Origin: Burkholderiales bacterium
GTDB taxonomy: Bacteria > Pseudomonadota > Gammaproteobacteria > Burkholderiales > Casimicrobiaceae
Length of the DNA stretch: 32,434 nucleotides
Reading direction: 5' to 3'
NCBI GenBank assembly: GCA_017880805.1
Contig: JADGRP010000254.1
Span: 1 to 32,434, forward strand
The notes under the pieces are model-generated. The model was not told the DNA's origin. It made no database searches and saw nothing but the letters and a program-made list of their open reading frames with translations. A program made the translations under genes and the position numbers. Below, piece after piece: positions 15,654 to 25,344 of this stretch. Each line of letters opens with the position of its first letter. Positions within the stretch are counted from its first letter, which is position 1.

Positions 15654-15720
15654 AGGGGCAGCGGTAACCGGGTTCGATGACCCCGGCACGGTCTCCGGCC
15701 CGTTGAATACCGCTGCCTTT
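15654..15720. other. Three-way-junction-like inverted repeat between two genes
   Basis: An outer stem GGCAGCGGTA (15657-15666)/TACCGCTGCC (15708-15717) is a perfect 10 bp, extendable by two G-T pairs and one A-T. It encloses two smaller hairpins: CCGGG/CCCGG (15668-15672/15682-15686) and ACGG/CCGT (15688-15691/15700-15703). TTT follows. It could be a weak terminator of the roxA unit, a structured RNA, or a DNA site; its right arm overlaps the -35 of the next gene. Confidence 0.55.
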
Positions 15721-15730
15721 ATGCTAAAAT
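15703..15730 (+). promoter_or_regulatory. Candidate promoter for the small lipoprotein gene
   Basis: -35 TTGAAT (15703-15708, four of six), a 16-base spacer and -10 TAAAAT (15725-15730). The -35 lies within the right arm of the inverted repeat at 15654-15720. The leader would be about 100 bases, with an AAGGGGA ribosome-binding site before the ATG. Confidence 0.45.
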
Positions 15731-15836
15731 TTGACTATCGGTGGTGCTATTTTCGCGCGCATCCGTGGTTGATACACAGGCGCCCAGCCGATTTCTCACG
15801 CAACGTGCCGATCCAACTCGAGTAAGGGGAAACACA

Positions 15837-16115
15837 ATGAACAGATCCATTTTCGCCGCTGTCGCGGTCGTTGCAGTTCTGGCTGCGTGCGATAAGCCCG
15901 CACCTGTCGTCGTAACACCCCCGGCGCCCCCGCCGGCGGTCGTGGTCACACCGGCTCCTACACCGACCCCTGCACCTGCGCCAGACGCCATGAAGTCGGC
16001 CGATAAGGCGACGGATGCTGCCAAGGATGCAAAGGGTTCCGCAATGGACGCCAAGAGCTCCGCCATGGACGCCAAGGATACCGCCAAGGATACCGCCAAG
16101 GATATGAAGAAATAA
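15837..16115 (+). CDS. Small Pro/Ala/Lys-rich lipoprotein
   Basis: A 92-residue predicted lipoprotein of unknown function. The signal peptide ends in lipobox LAAC (Cys18) followed by Asp19, which in enterobacteria favours inner-membrane retention. Residues 20-50 are a Pro/Val/Thr linker (APVVVTPPAPPPAVVVTPAP), a possible extended spacer. From 51 on is a low-complexity amphipathic region built of repeats of about 11 and 7 residues: (K/S)-(A/S)-x-D-A-K-(D/S). It is reminiscent of LEA-type or Lpp-like helices and may be disordered or coil when free. At DNA level GATACCGCCAAG occurs twice in tandem near the end, so length variation among strains is likely. The ATG at 15837 has an AAGGGGA ribosome-binding site. 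A strong terminator follows. Confidence 0.8.
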   Translation: MNRSIFAAVAVVAVLAACDKPAPVVVTPPAPPPAVVVTPAPTPTPAPAPDAMKSADKATDAAKDAKGSAMDAKSSAMDAKDTAKDTAKDMKK

Positions 16116-16132
16116 AGCTGTCGCATTCGAAC

Positions 16133-16165
16133 AAGAAAAGCCGGCCCGAAGGCCGGCTTTTTCTT
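16133..16165 (+). terminator. Strong intrinsic terminator, bidirectional
   Basis: AAGAAAAGCCGGCC and GGCCGGCTTTTTCTT pair around a CGAA tetraloop (16147-16150). TTTTTCTT on the plus side ends the small lipoprotein transcript. The A-rich left arm gives TTTTCTT on the minus strand, so it also fits purC, whose stop lies 46 bases away. Confidence 0.9.
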
Positions 16166-16210
16166 GGTGGTCTTTTCTTGCGCCGCCGCTGCGAAAAGCG
16201 ACGGCCGTGT

Positions 16211-16936
16211 TTACTGAAGCGGGACCCCGATCCGCGTGGCGACTTCGCGATATTTTTCGATCACGCTGCCCAGGTCCCGGCGGAACCGGTCCTTGTCCAG
16301 CTTCTCCTCGGTGGACAGGTCCCAAAGGCGGCACCCGTCTGGCGTAAATTCGTCGCCCAGCAACAGCGGTCCGGTGGGATCCGAAATGGCGTGGCCGAAT
16401 TCCAGCTTGTAGTCGACCAACTCGATACCCGCGTCGGCAAACAGCGGCTTCAAAACCTGATTGACCCGAAGCGTCAGCGCCTTCATCTCGGCGATGTCGC
16501 GCGCGTTTGCCCAGCCCAGGATCCGAATGTGATCGTCGTTGACCAGCGGATCGTGCAACGCGTCGCTCTTGTAGAAGAATTCGAAAATCGGCTCTGGGAG
16601 CCGCGTGCCTTCGGCGATGCCGTAACGCTTGGCCATCGAACCAGCGCAGACGTTTCGGACGACACATTCAACGGGAATCATTTTCAGCGAGACGACCAGC
16701 GACTCGCGCTCATTGAGCAGCCGAACGAAATGGGTCGCGACGCCTGCCGCGCCGAGCTTGCCCATGATGTAGGCATTGATCCGATTGTTGGTCTCGCCCT
16801 TTTGCTCTAGCTGCGAAACCTTGATACCGTCAAACGCGCTGGTATCGTCGCGGAAATGCATGACCAGCAGTCCTGGATCGTCCGTCGCATAGACGGTCTT
16901 GGCTTTGCCGCGATAGAGCTCCCGCCGTTTTTCCAT
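16211..16936 (-). CDS. purC: SAICAR synthetase (phosphoribosylaminoimidazole-succinocarboxamide synthase)
   Basis: Purine biosynthesis step 8: ATP-dependent joining of aspartate to CAIR to give SAICAR in the cytosol. The 241-residue product is close to E. coli PurC (237). It has the family start [19 protein letters not shown] with its glycine-rich ATP loop, the D-D-T-S-A-F-D-G block (30-37), [12 protein letters not shown] (about 91-102) and [10 protein letters not shown] with [11 protein letters not shown] in the C-terminal half. The ATG at 16936 lies 27 bases after the MBL stop. It is the last of four genes dapA-bamC-MBL-purC on this strand, an order seen in other betaproteobacteria, and ends before a shared terminator at 16133-16165. 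No separate promoter is evident. Confidence 0.97.
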   Translation of the reverse strand: MEKRRELYRGKAKTVYATDDPGLLVMHFRDDTSAFDGIKVSQLEQKGETNNRINAYIMGKLGAAGVATHFVRLLNERESLVVSLKMIPVECVVRNVCAGSMAKRYGIAEGTRLPEPIFEFFYKSDALHDPLVNDDHIRILGWANARDIAEMKALTLRVNQVLKPLFADAGIELVDYKLEFGHAISDPTGPLLLGDEFTPDGCRLWDLSTEEKLDKDRFRRDLGSVIEKYREVATRIGVPLQ

Positions 16937-16963
16937 TCGCTTCCCCGGGTTGTCCTTCAGTAC

Positions 16964-17731
16964 TTACACGAATTCGCGCCAACCGAATCCGTCATGCTGG
17001 TCGGCAATGCCGATCCAGTCGAGCGAGCAGCCGAGCGCGGTCGCGAGCGCGGCCCGCGCTAGATCCGGCATGTTGTTATGCTGAGAAAGATGCGCCGCGA
17101 ACACGTGCTTGAGCTTCGAATTGTCGAGCCGCGACAGCAGTCCGCCCGCCGCCTCGTTGTCCAGATGGCCGAAGCGCCCCGCAATGCGCTGCTTGAGCGC
17201 GTACGGGTAGTCGCCTTTGGCGAGCATTTCCGCATCGTGATTGCACTCGAGCACCAGCGCATCGCAGCCCGAGAGGCTGGCTTCGACATGCACCGTGCTG
17301 ACGCCGAGATCGGTCAGGACGCCGAGGCGCCATCGACCGTCGCTGCAGACGAATTGAACCGGCTCGCGCGCGTCGTGCGGCACCGGAAAGGGGCAAACCT
17401 GGATCGCATCGATCGCGAATGCGTCGTGGGTATCGAAGCCGTATACGTGGGCCAAGCTGGCGAAGCGCTCCGCCACCGCCGAGAGCGTGCCGAACGTCAG
17501 CCAGACCGGAGTCTGGTAGCGCGCCGCGAATGCTGCAACGCCACCCACATGATCGCTGTGCTCGTGCGTGACGATAATGGCGGTGATCGATTCAGGCGCA
17601 ACGCCGATGCGCGCCAGCCTTGCGACAGTGTCGCGAATGCCGAAGCCGCAGTCGATCAGCAGCCGTGTCGTGCCCGCCTCGACCAGCAGGCCATTGCCTT
17701 CGCTGCCGCTTCCGAGACAGGCGAAGCGCAC
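16964..17731 (-). CDS. MBL-fold metallo-hydrolase (YycJ/WalJ-like)
   Basis: A 255-residue cytosolic metallo-beta-lactamase-fold hydrolase. The metal-binding motif THEHSDH places H56, H58, D60 and H61. Further ligands are suggested by PVPHDAREP, CNHD and the C-terminal AHLSQHNN. The short opening MRFACLGSGSEGNGLLVEAGTTRLLIDCGFG is typical of the YycJ/WalJ group, whose members have been reported as exonucleases in Firmicutes; activity here is only inferred. The start is GTG at 17731; it begins one base after the bamC stop, so translation is probably coupled. Gene position between bamC and purC is common in this class but says little about function. Confidence 0.88.
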   Translation of the reverse strand: MRFACLGSGSEGNGLLVEAGTTRLLIDCGFGIRDTVARLARIGVAPESITAIIVTHEHSDHVGGVAAFAARYQTPVWLTFGTLSAVAERFASLAHVYGFDTHDAFAIDAIQVCPFPVPHDAREPVQFVCSDGRWRLGVLTDLGVSTVHVEASLSGCDALVLECNHDAEMLAKGDYPYALKQRIAGRFGHLDNEAAGGLLSRLDNSKLKHVFAAHLSQHNNMPDLARAALATALGCSLDWIGIADQHDGFGWREFV

Positions 17732-17732
17732 G

Positions 17733-18869
17733 CTACTTGAGTTGATCCTTGAGTAACGCGAGGATCTTTTCGCCGTTCGGCGAACGGTCCGCGACCCCCG
17801 CGGGGTCCTGCACCGTCACCAGACTGCTGGGATCGGCCTGCGTTACCACGACCCGATATTGTTCCGGCTTCTCTGTCTTCTCGGTCTTCCAGAACTGAAG
17901 CTTGGAAATCGTGTCGGCCAACCAGCCCTCCTCTTTTTTCCGGGCTAGGTCCGGGTTCGAGTAGCGGACAAAATAAAGGCCCTTCGAGCGGTCGCGATCG
18001 ACGACGGTAAAGCCGGTGCGATCAAGCGCGAGTCCAACGCGACGCCATGCGCGGTCGAATGCGTCGTCGACGACCAACTTCGACAGGCCGTCGCCGCCCT
18101 TTTCGATGCGCGCGCGATCGGGCGCGTTGGTCAGCGTTGCCACCGCTTCCGCCGCTGCCGGCACCGGCGTGCCGAAAGCGACCATTAGGCGTTCCAGAAA
18201 CTCGGCCTCGAGCTCGGGATTCGGGGGCAGCAGCGTCCAGTTCCAGTCTTCGCCAGCGCCCTGCGAGATCTTCGTCGGCAATTGCGCCGCGCCTCGATGG
18301 CTGATGAAGATCTCGACCGTGCCTGGCTCCGCACCGCGCTCGATTCGGCTGCGAAACTTGTCACGCTTGTAGGTATCGTTGCCGAAGGTGAAATACTTGC
18401 TGGAAAATTGCTGAAGAAAATCCTTCGGCATGTCGGCGCGATTCTCGGCCCAATCGGTTTCCATGATGCCAAGGGCAGGTTGCTCGACTGCAATCACGAA
18501 TCCGTTCCTGGTCCAGAATTCGCGCAGCGTCGCCCACGCCGCCTCCTGCGTCGTCTTCACGACCAGCCAGCGCTCGCTGCCTGAGCGTGCAAGGCGCGCG
18601 TCCGCGTTCACGGGCAGAAGCTCGGTCGAGCGGCCGACCCCTCGCGCGGCCGCGACACCCGATGCAGTGGTGACCTGATAGCGGTCGTCGTACGATGGCG
18701 TGGTGAGATCCGGAGGCACTTCCAGCATCGGCGCGCTCGCGGACGACTTGTAGTCGATCTTCTTGCCCAACGACATGCTCAGGGTATCGCAGCCGGCAAG
18801 CAACACAGCGGCAACGGCGGCGGACATCGCCGCTCGTGAAACACGACGCAGCAACTCTGTACTCAGCAT
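17733..18869 (-). CDS. bamC: Outer membrane assembly lipoprotein BamC
   Basis: Lipoprotein of the BAM complex, which folds beta-barrels into the outer membrane. The 378-residue product has a signal peptide with lipobox LAGC (Cys27), then the conserved unstructured N-terminal lasso (about 30-75, including KIDYKSS and LEVPPDLTTP, which contacts BamD). The two helix-grip domains follow (about 95-215 and 250-370). The frame remains open upstream into dapA, but the ATG at 18869 has a GGAGAAG ribosome-binding site (18874-18880) and gives a proper signal peptide. dapA ends 16 bases upstream; pairing with dapA is the classic arrangement (nlpB in E. coli). The protein is about 35 residues longer than E. 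coli BamC, mostly in the second half. Confidence 0.93.
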   Translation of the reverse strand: MLSTELLRRVSRAAMSAAVAAVLLAGCDTLSMSLGKKIDYKSSASAPMLEVPPDLTTPSYDDRYQVTTASGVAAARGVGRSTELLPVNADARLARSGSERWLVVKTTQEAAWATLREFWTRNGFVIAVEQPALGIMETDWAENRADMPKDFLQQFSSKYFTFGNDTYKRDKFRSRIERGAEPGTVEIFISHRGAAQLPTKISQGAGEDWNWTLLPPNPELEAEFLERLMVAFGTPVPAAAEAVATLTNAPDRARIEKGGDGLSKLVVDDAFDRAWRRVGLALDRTGFTVVDRDRSKGLYFVRYSNPDLARKKEEGWLADTISKLQFWKTEKTEKPEQYRVVVTQADPSSLVTVQDPAGVADRSPNGEKILALLKDQLK

Positions 18870-18885
18870 TCGACTTCTCCGATCA

Positions 18886-19767
18886 TCACAGGCAGCCTGC
18901 CTCACGCAGCGCTGTCCGTACAACGTTATGGTGCGGCGCGCCCAGCGGCGTAAGCGGCAGCCGCAGCGCCCCGCCGATAAGGCCCATCTCGGCCAGCGCC
19001 CACTTGACGGGAATCGGATTGGCCTCGACAAACAGCTTGGCATGCAAGGGCATGAGCTTCGCGTTTGCCGAACGCGCCTCCTCCAGCTTTCCGTTCAGCG
19101 CGGCGTCGCACATCTCGGCCATCGCGCGCGGCGCCACGTTGGCGGTGACCGAAATGACGCCGTGACCACCGAGCAGCATATACGCGAGTGCGGTGTCGTC
19201 ATTGCCGGAGAGCAACGCAAACGATTTTTCCTTGGGCAAGCGCCGCATCAGATCGACGTGGCGCACAAGATCCGACGTCGCGTCCTTGATGCCGACGATG
19301 CCCGGGAGTTCCGCCAGGCGGAGCACCGTGTCGGTTCCGAGATCGGCCACGGTGCGTCCGGGAACATTATAGACGATGAGCGGCAGCTCGACTTTCTCCG
19401 CAATCGTCTTGAAGTGAAGATACAAACCTTCCTGGGACGGCTTGTTGTAGTACGGAACCACGGATAGGCAATACGACGCGCCGGCCTTTTTTGCATACTC
19501 AGTCTGCGCGATCGCCTCGGAAGTCGAATTCGAACCGGTCCCCGCGATGACCGGGATGCGGCCCTTGGCGTGTTCGACCGCCGTCTTGATCAGCAGGCAG
19601 TGCTCTTCGAAGTCTACGGTAGGCGATTCACCCGTCGTGCCAACGACGACGATGCCGGCGGTGCCGTTGGCGACATGGAAATCGATCAGCTTGCAGAGGC
19701 CAGGCAGATCGAGCGCACCTCCCGGCTGCATCGGCGTCGCAATCGCGACGAGACTTCCGCTCAACAT
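18886..19767 (-). CDS. dapA: 4-hydroxy-tetrahydrodipicolinate synthase
   Basis: First committed step of lysine and meso-diaminopimelate synthesis: condensation of pyruvate with aspartate semialdehyde. The 293-residue product is of standard length. K161 in GIKDATSDL is the Schiff-base lysine, and Y133 in IVYNVPGRT the catalytic tyrosine; both keep E. coli numbering. [10 protein letters not shown] (41-50) supplies the pyruvate-binding Thr pair, and [11 protein letters not shown] also matches. ATG at 19767 gives the family N-terminus. It leads the dapA-bamC-MBL-purC unit with a GTAAAAT-type promoter box upstream. The lysine feedback pocket cannot be judged by eye. Confidence 0.97.
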   Translation of the reverse strand: MLSGSLVAIATPMQPGGALDLPGLCKLIDFHVANGTAGIVVVGTTGESPTVDFEEHCLLIKTAVEHAKGRIPVIAGTGSNSTSEAIAQTEYAKKAGASYCLSVVPYYNKPSQEGLYLHFKTIAEKVELPLIVYNVPGRTVADLGTDTVLRLAELPGIVGIKDATSDLVRHVDLMRRLPKEKSFALLSGNDDTALAYMLLGGHGVISVTANVAPRAMAEMCDAALNGKLEEARSANAKLMPLHAKLFVEANPIPVKWALAEMGLIGGALRLPLTPLGAPHHNVVRTALREAGCL

Positions 19768-19791
19768 CGATTCAAATCCGGCAAAACGGCC

Positions 19792-19797
19792 ATTTTA
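19792..19797 (-). promoter_or_regulatory. Candidate -10 box for the dapA operon
   Basis: TAAAAT on the minus strand within GGGGTAAAATGG. The best -35, TTCGCC at an 18-base spacer, is weak. A start near 19785 gives a leader of about 18 bases. This is the only promoter-like signal in the 103-base gap behind the methyltransferase gene. Confidence 0.45.
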
Positions 19798-19870
19798 CCC
19801 CAATCGCCAATACCAGGCGAAGCGCGGCATGCTCTCGATCGCGGTTACATCGGCAACGACGCCGGCGCGC

Positions 19871-20425
19871 TCAGATCGGAAGCTCCGGTGGCCACGGACG
19901 GAGCCGACCGACCGCAACCAGCCGCTGCACGACGGCCGGCCGCTCGGCTTCGATGCGGCCCTGTTCGAATGCAACGACGATCAGCGAGCCGCCGACCATG
20001 GTCAGCAGTTCGCCGTCGGTCAAGAGAAAAGCCGGATTCGACGGTTTGCCGTATGCCTCGTTGCCGCTGGCGAACGTTTCATAGAGCAGCGCGCCATCGT
20101 CGGCGAGTGCACGCAGCAAATCTGGAAACAACGCGCGATGCAGATAATGCGTCACGACGATGGCGTCGAACTTCTCTCCCTCGAATGGCCAAGCGTGCGC
20201 TTCCAGGTCTGCGCTGACCGTTGTGACTCCGGGGACCGACGCGAGCCGGTCGAGCGCGGCCGTGTCGCGGTCAACGGCCACGACCCGACAGCCGCGCGCG
20301 GCGAACCATCGGCTGTGGCGTCCCTGGCCGCACGCGACATCGAGCACCCGTGCGCCGTCCGCAACGAGCGCGGAAAAGCGCACGACCCAGCGAGACGGCG
20401 GGAGCAATGCGTCGTGCGCGCTCAC
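19871..20425 (-). CDS. Class I SAM-dependent methyltransferase
   Basis: A 184-residue cytosolic methyltransferase of unknown substrate. The Rossmann SAM motif I VLDVACGQGRHSRWFA spans about residues 27-42, motif II RVVAVDRD about 47-54, with a DLEAHAWPF region and a beta-4 DAIVVTHYLHR segment following. It resembles TehB/UbiE-type small methyltransferases. I chose GTG at 20425 because it gives a 4-base GTGA overlap with the LysR stop, implying coupled translation; no in-frame ATG comes near it. Protein context: the regulator upstream and this enzyme are probably made together. The function of the pair is not shown. Confidence 0.85.
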   Translation of the reverse strand: MSAHDALLPPSRWVVRFSALVADGARVLDVACGQGRHSRWFAARGCRVVAVDRDTAALDRLASVPGVTTVSADLEAHAWPFEGEKFDAIVVTHYLHRALFPDLLRALADDGALLYETFASGNEAYGKPSNPAFLLTDGELLTMVGGSLIVVAFEQGRIEAERPAVVQRLVAVGRLRPWPPELPI

Positions 20426-21426
20426 TTTTGCTTCCGCGCTGGCGGCGTCCGTCGGCGGGGCGGTCGCGGCGCCGGGAGCATCGCTTGCGCCGGTCCCATC
20501 GCTTCCTCGTGCGCCTCGGCGCACAGCCAGTCGACGAATGCCTGCGCTTCCGGCCGCCGTACGGCTTGCGCCGAGCGCACGATGAAGTATGCGCGGCTGG
20601 TCGCGTGTTTGCGGCGAAAAGGCGCCACCAGCTTGCCTTGCGCGACCAACTGATCGACCAGCGGACTGCGGCCGAGCGCCACGCCCTGACCATCGATTGC
20701 TGCCCGCACCAGAAGGTCGTATTGATTGAAGCGGACCATCCCCGCCGGTCTTGGCTCGGGAATCCCGATCGCGGCAAACCATTGCGCCCAGTTGAGCCAG
20801 GGAAACCTGCCGCGATCATCGTCGAGATTGAGCAGCACGTGTCGAGCCAGATCTTCGGGTTGCTTCAGCGGGCGCGCCGGATCGGATGCCAGCGCGGGAC
20901 TGCAAACCGGCTGCAAGCGTTCGCCGAACAGGCGCTGTGCATCGCGCGGCGCCGACGCCTCCGGGCAATAGCGCACGGCAAGGTCGATGCGCTCCCGATC
21001 GAGGTCGAGAATCCGGTTGTCGGCGGAGATGAATACGTCGACTTCCGGATGCCGCTCACGAAACCGCGGCAGGCGCGGCAGCAGCCACAAGGCCGCGAAC
21101 GGGATCGCGGTGGAGATCGTCAACGGCTGTACCGACTGCTCATGGCGGATCTTGGCCACCGCATGGGTAAGCTCGTCGAGTACCGACTTCGCCGCGACTT
21201 GCAGCACCTGGCCCGCCTCGGTCAATCGAAGCGCACGATGCCGCCGTTCGAACAAGGGCGCGCCGAGTTGCTCTTCGAGCGTCTGCATCTGGCGCGAGAG
21301 CGCTGACTGGGTCAGGAACAACTCTTCACCGGCGCGGGTGAAGCTCAAGTGACGAGCCGCCGCGTCGAATCCCTTGAGCAGATCGAGCGCGGGCAAGCGT
21401 CTGGCGGATGGGCTCTGTTTTGACAT
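20422..21426 (-). CDS. LysR-family transcriptional regulator (GcvA-like)
   Basis: A 334-residue LysR regulator. The N-terminal winged helix-turn-helix lies about residues 13-72 (GFDAAARHLSFTRAGEELFLTQSALSRQ-type). The ligand-binding domain runs about 100-305, and the last 30 residues are a Pro/Arg/Ala-rich tail unusual for the family. The N-terminal ALDLLKGFDAAARHLSFTRA is of the GcvA type, often seen with glycine- or beta-lactamase-related genes, but the ligand cannot be named. It is divergent from the DUF2917 gene at 21565 and overlaps the methyltransferase by four bases. Divergent placement makes it the likely regulator of one or both neighbours. The 138-base shared gap contains two near-repeats (21431-21454 and 21525-21549). 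Confidence 0.9.
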   Translation of the reverse strand: MSKQSPSARRLPALDLLKGFDAAARHLSFTRAGEELFLTQSALSRQMQTLEEQLGAPLFERRHRALRLTEAGQVLQVAAKSVLDELTHAVAKIRHEQSVQPLTISTAIPFAALWLLPRLPRFRERHPEVDVFISADNRILDLDRERIDLAVRYCPEASAPRDAQRLFGERLQPVCSPALASDPARPLKQPEDLARHVLLNLDDDRGRFPWLNWAQWFAAIGIPEPRPAGMVRFNQYDLLVRAAIDGQGVALGRSPLVDQLVAQGKLVAPFRRKHATSRAYFIVRSAQAVRRPEAQAFVDWLCAEAHEEAMGPAQAMLPAPRPPRRRTPPARKQK

Positions 21427-21430
21427 TCCA

Positions 21431-21549
21431 GATCAGCATGCGTCCTATGCGAACATTTCGTTTGTCCGGGTGCCGTTCGGCGCCGATACTTTGTCCTGCA
21501 TGCAGAGTCACGGAGCCACTATCGGATCACGCATGCATTATACGCATAC
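21431..21549. promoter_or_regulatory. LysR / DUF2917 divergent intergenic region with paired near-repeats
   Basis: GATCA-GCATGC...TATGCGAACAT (21431-21454) and GATCACGCATGC...TACGCATACAT (21525-21549) are similar and face the LysR and DUF2917 starts respectively. Each contains partial dyads built on GCATGC and GCAT. Such paired sites are what an autoregulating LysR protein would need; no clear -10/-35 pair is seen for either gene. Confidence 0.4.
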
Positions 21550-21564
21550 ATCAAGGAGCCGATC

Positions 21565-21903
21565 ATGCCATTCGATTTCGTCCCGACACTGTCACAACGG
21601 CGATTTCTCACCGGTCGCAGGACGCTGCAACTCGACAACGTGGAGGGTACGGTCATCGCCGTGGAAAGCGGCTGCCTCTGGATCACGATGGAGAACGATT
21701 CGCGCGACATCGTGCTGACGCGTGGGATGTGCTTCGAGGTCGATCGCAGCGGACGGACCATCATCGCCGCCGAGGAAGATTCGCGCTTCGGACTGCTTGA
21801 ACCAGCGGATGGCCCGGAAGGTGTTGTGGCACGGACGGCGCGAAAGCTCGCCGCGATATTCAGCCAGTGGGCGAAACGAAAGACGTTCGTCCCCTACTAC
21901 TGA
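21565..21903 (+). CDS. DUF2917 domain protein
   Basis: A 112-residue protein with no signal peptide. Residues 11-75 match the DUF2917 pattern as I recall it: a short beta-barrel with G-x-V/I-x-x-x-x-G-x-x-W-[IV]-T (SGCLWITMENDSRDIVLTRG) and a L/F-x-x-x-x-G-[RK] strand, suggesting a cupin-like or AraC-arm-like beta fold. The C-terminal 25 residues are basic (ARKLAAIFSQWAKRK). Function is unknown; it is often beside a GcvA-type LysR gene, as here. The ATG at 21565 has an excellent AAGGAG ribosome-binding site (21553-21558). It ends convergently with clpB after an 81-base gap with GC-rich stems but no clear terminator. Confidence 0.85.
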   Translation: MPFDFVPTLSQRRFLTGRRTLQLDNVEGTVIAVESGCLWITMENDSRDIVLTRGMCFEVDRSGRTIIAAEEDSRFGLLEPADGPEGVVARTARKLAAIFSQWAKRKTFVPYY

Positions 21904-21984
21904 AGCCAGCGCCCGGTCGCGCGCCGGCTCGAGCGGCATACGAAGCTCGATTCGCGCCGGCGCAGCGCCCCGGGCCGTTCTGCG

Positions 21985-24570
<2,586 letters not shown>

Positions 24571-24602
24571 GGTGGTACCCCCTCACTCGGACTCTACTTC
24601 GC

Positions 24603-24630
24603 AAATGGGGCGCACAGGGGCGATTTCAAG
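24603..24630 (-). promoter_or_regulatory. Heat-shock (sigma32) promoter for clpB
   Basis: On the minus strand, -35 CTTGAAA (24624-24630) and -10 CCCCATTT (24603-24610) are separated by 13 bases, matching the sigma32 consensus CTTGAAA-N(13-14)-CCCCATNT at every defined position. The start near 24596 gives a leader of about 25 bases. I see no other match to this motif in the window. Confidence 0.92.
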
Positions 24631-24671
24631 CCGCATTCGCCACTAAGTGACTGATTCTGGGGCGGGGGCAA

Positions 24672-24699
24672 CTCCGGGCGGCATCAAGCCCGCCCGGAG
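24672..24699 (-). terminator. Hairpin after the globin gene (candidate terminator)
   Basis: CTCCGGGCGG (24672-24681) and CCGCCCGGAG (24690-24699) are perfectly complementary with an 8-base loop. It lies 21 bases after the globin stop and before the clpB promoter. No T-run follows on either strand, so it may only slow transcription or protect the 3' end. Confidence 0.5.
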
Positions 24700-24720
24700 C
24701 GCGTTTCGTAGCGCGAGCGG

Positions 24721-25173
24721 CTACTGTCCGACGATCGAAGGCTTCATCGGCCCGAGAACACCGAGCAGCTCGCCTTTTTCCTTTTCGGGAACCTTGAATT
24801 TGTCCAGCGTCTTGATCAGGTCCTCGACCAAAGCGTTGAACTGCGCGTCGGTGATGCCCATGCCGGCATGCGCGGACTTCATGTCGCGGCCGGTATAGGT
24901 GCACGGCCCGCCGGTGCCGGCACAGATCTGCTCGACCAGCAGCCGTTTCAAGCGCGGGATATCGGTCTTGCCAAAGAACTTGTTGATGCGAATGTCGGCG
25001 GCGACATTGCCGACGAAATCGTCGACCACGGCGACGATCGCGCCCTGGCCGCCGAGGCGGTCGTAAAGCGACTTCTGCTGCATCGGCTTCATGCCCATGT
25101 CCTGACAGGCGCCTAGCAGCAGCGTCGCCATGAGCACGGCCGGTATTGCCAGCCTACGGAGCATTGTATTCAT
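24721..25173 (-). CDS. Lipoprotein group 1 truncated hemoglobin
   Basis: A 150-residue protein joining a lipoprotein signal (lipobox LGAC, Cys23) to a truncated (2-over-2) globin domain at about 34-130. The proximal histidine is H102 in [16 protein letters not shown] (37-42) and the FF pair (66-67) fit the A helix and CD region of group 1 globins (trHbN). Such globins bind O2 and can detoxify NO; as a lipid-anchored protein it would act on the periplasmic face, which is inference. Three Cys residues (23, 84, 91) are present; C84 and C91 could form a disulfide in the periplasm. ATG at 25173 has AGGAG at 25179-25183. Its leader holds a hairpin at 25196-25217. The neighbour clpB is on the same strand but has its own heat-shock promoter. 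Confidence 0.88.
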   Translation of the reverse strand: MNTMLRRLAIPAVLMATLLLGACQDMGMKPMQQKSLYDRLGGQGAIVAVVDDFVGNVAADIRINKFFGKTDIPRLKRLLVEQICAGTGGPCTYTGRDMKSAHAGMGITDAQFNALVEDLIKTLDKFKVPEKEKGELLGVLGPMKPSIVGQ

Positions 25174-25195
25174 CGGTTCTCCTGTTCAACGTTAA

Positions 25196-25217
25196 GGGCA
25201 GCCGCGTGCGGCTGCCC
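25196..25217. repeat. GC hairpin in the globin leader
   Basis: GGGCAGCCGC (25196-25205) and GCGGCTGCCC (25208-25217) form a perfect 10-bp dyad with a 2-base centre. It lies in the 171-base gap between globin and the divergent DUF2970 gene, 23 bases before the globin ATG. A TATATG box (25219-25224, minus) could be a -10. On the DUF2970 side only weak boxes (TTGACT at 25308) are seen. Confidence 0.5.
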
Positions 25218-25344
25218 CCCATATACGAATGGACGCTGCTTCCGGATGCGCGAGTGCAAACCCGCGCTCCCGACCTCCGCCGGGCGGAATGCGGCAGCGT
25301 GCTACGATTGACTGTTTTCGGAGCCCTCAGCGCAGTATTCGGCC

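Noticed and set aside
15657-15717. The three-stem element as a tRNA or tRNA relic
   Set aside because: The outer stem is 10 bp rather than 7 and there is no anticodon arm or CCA end.
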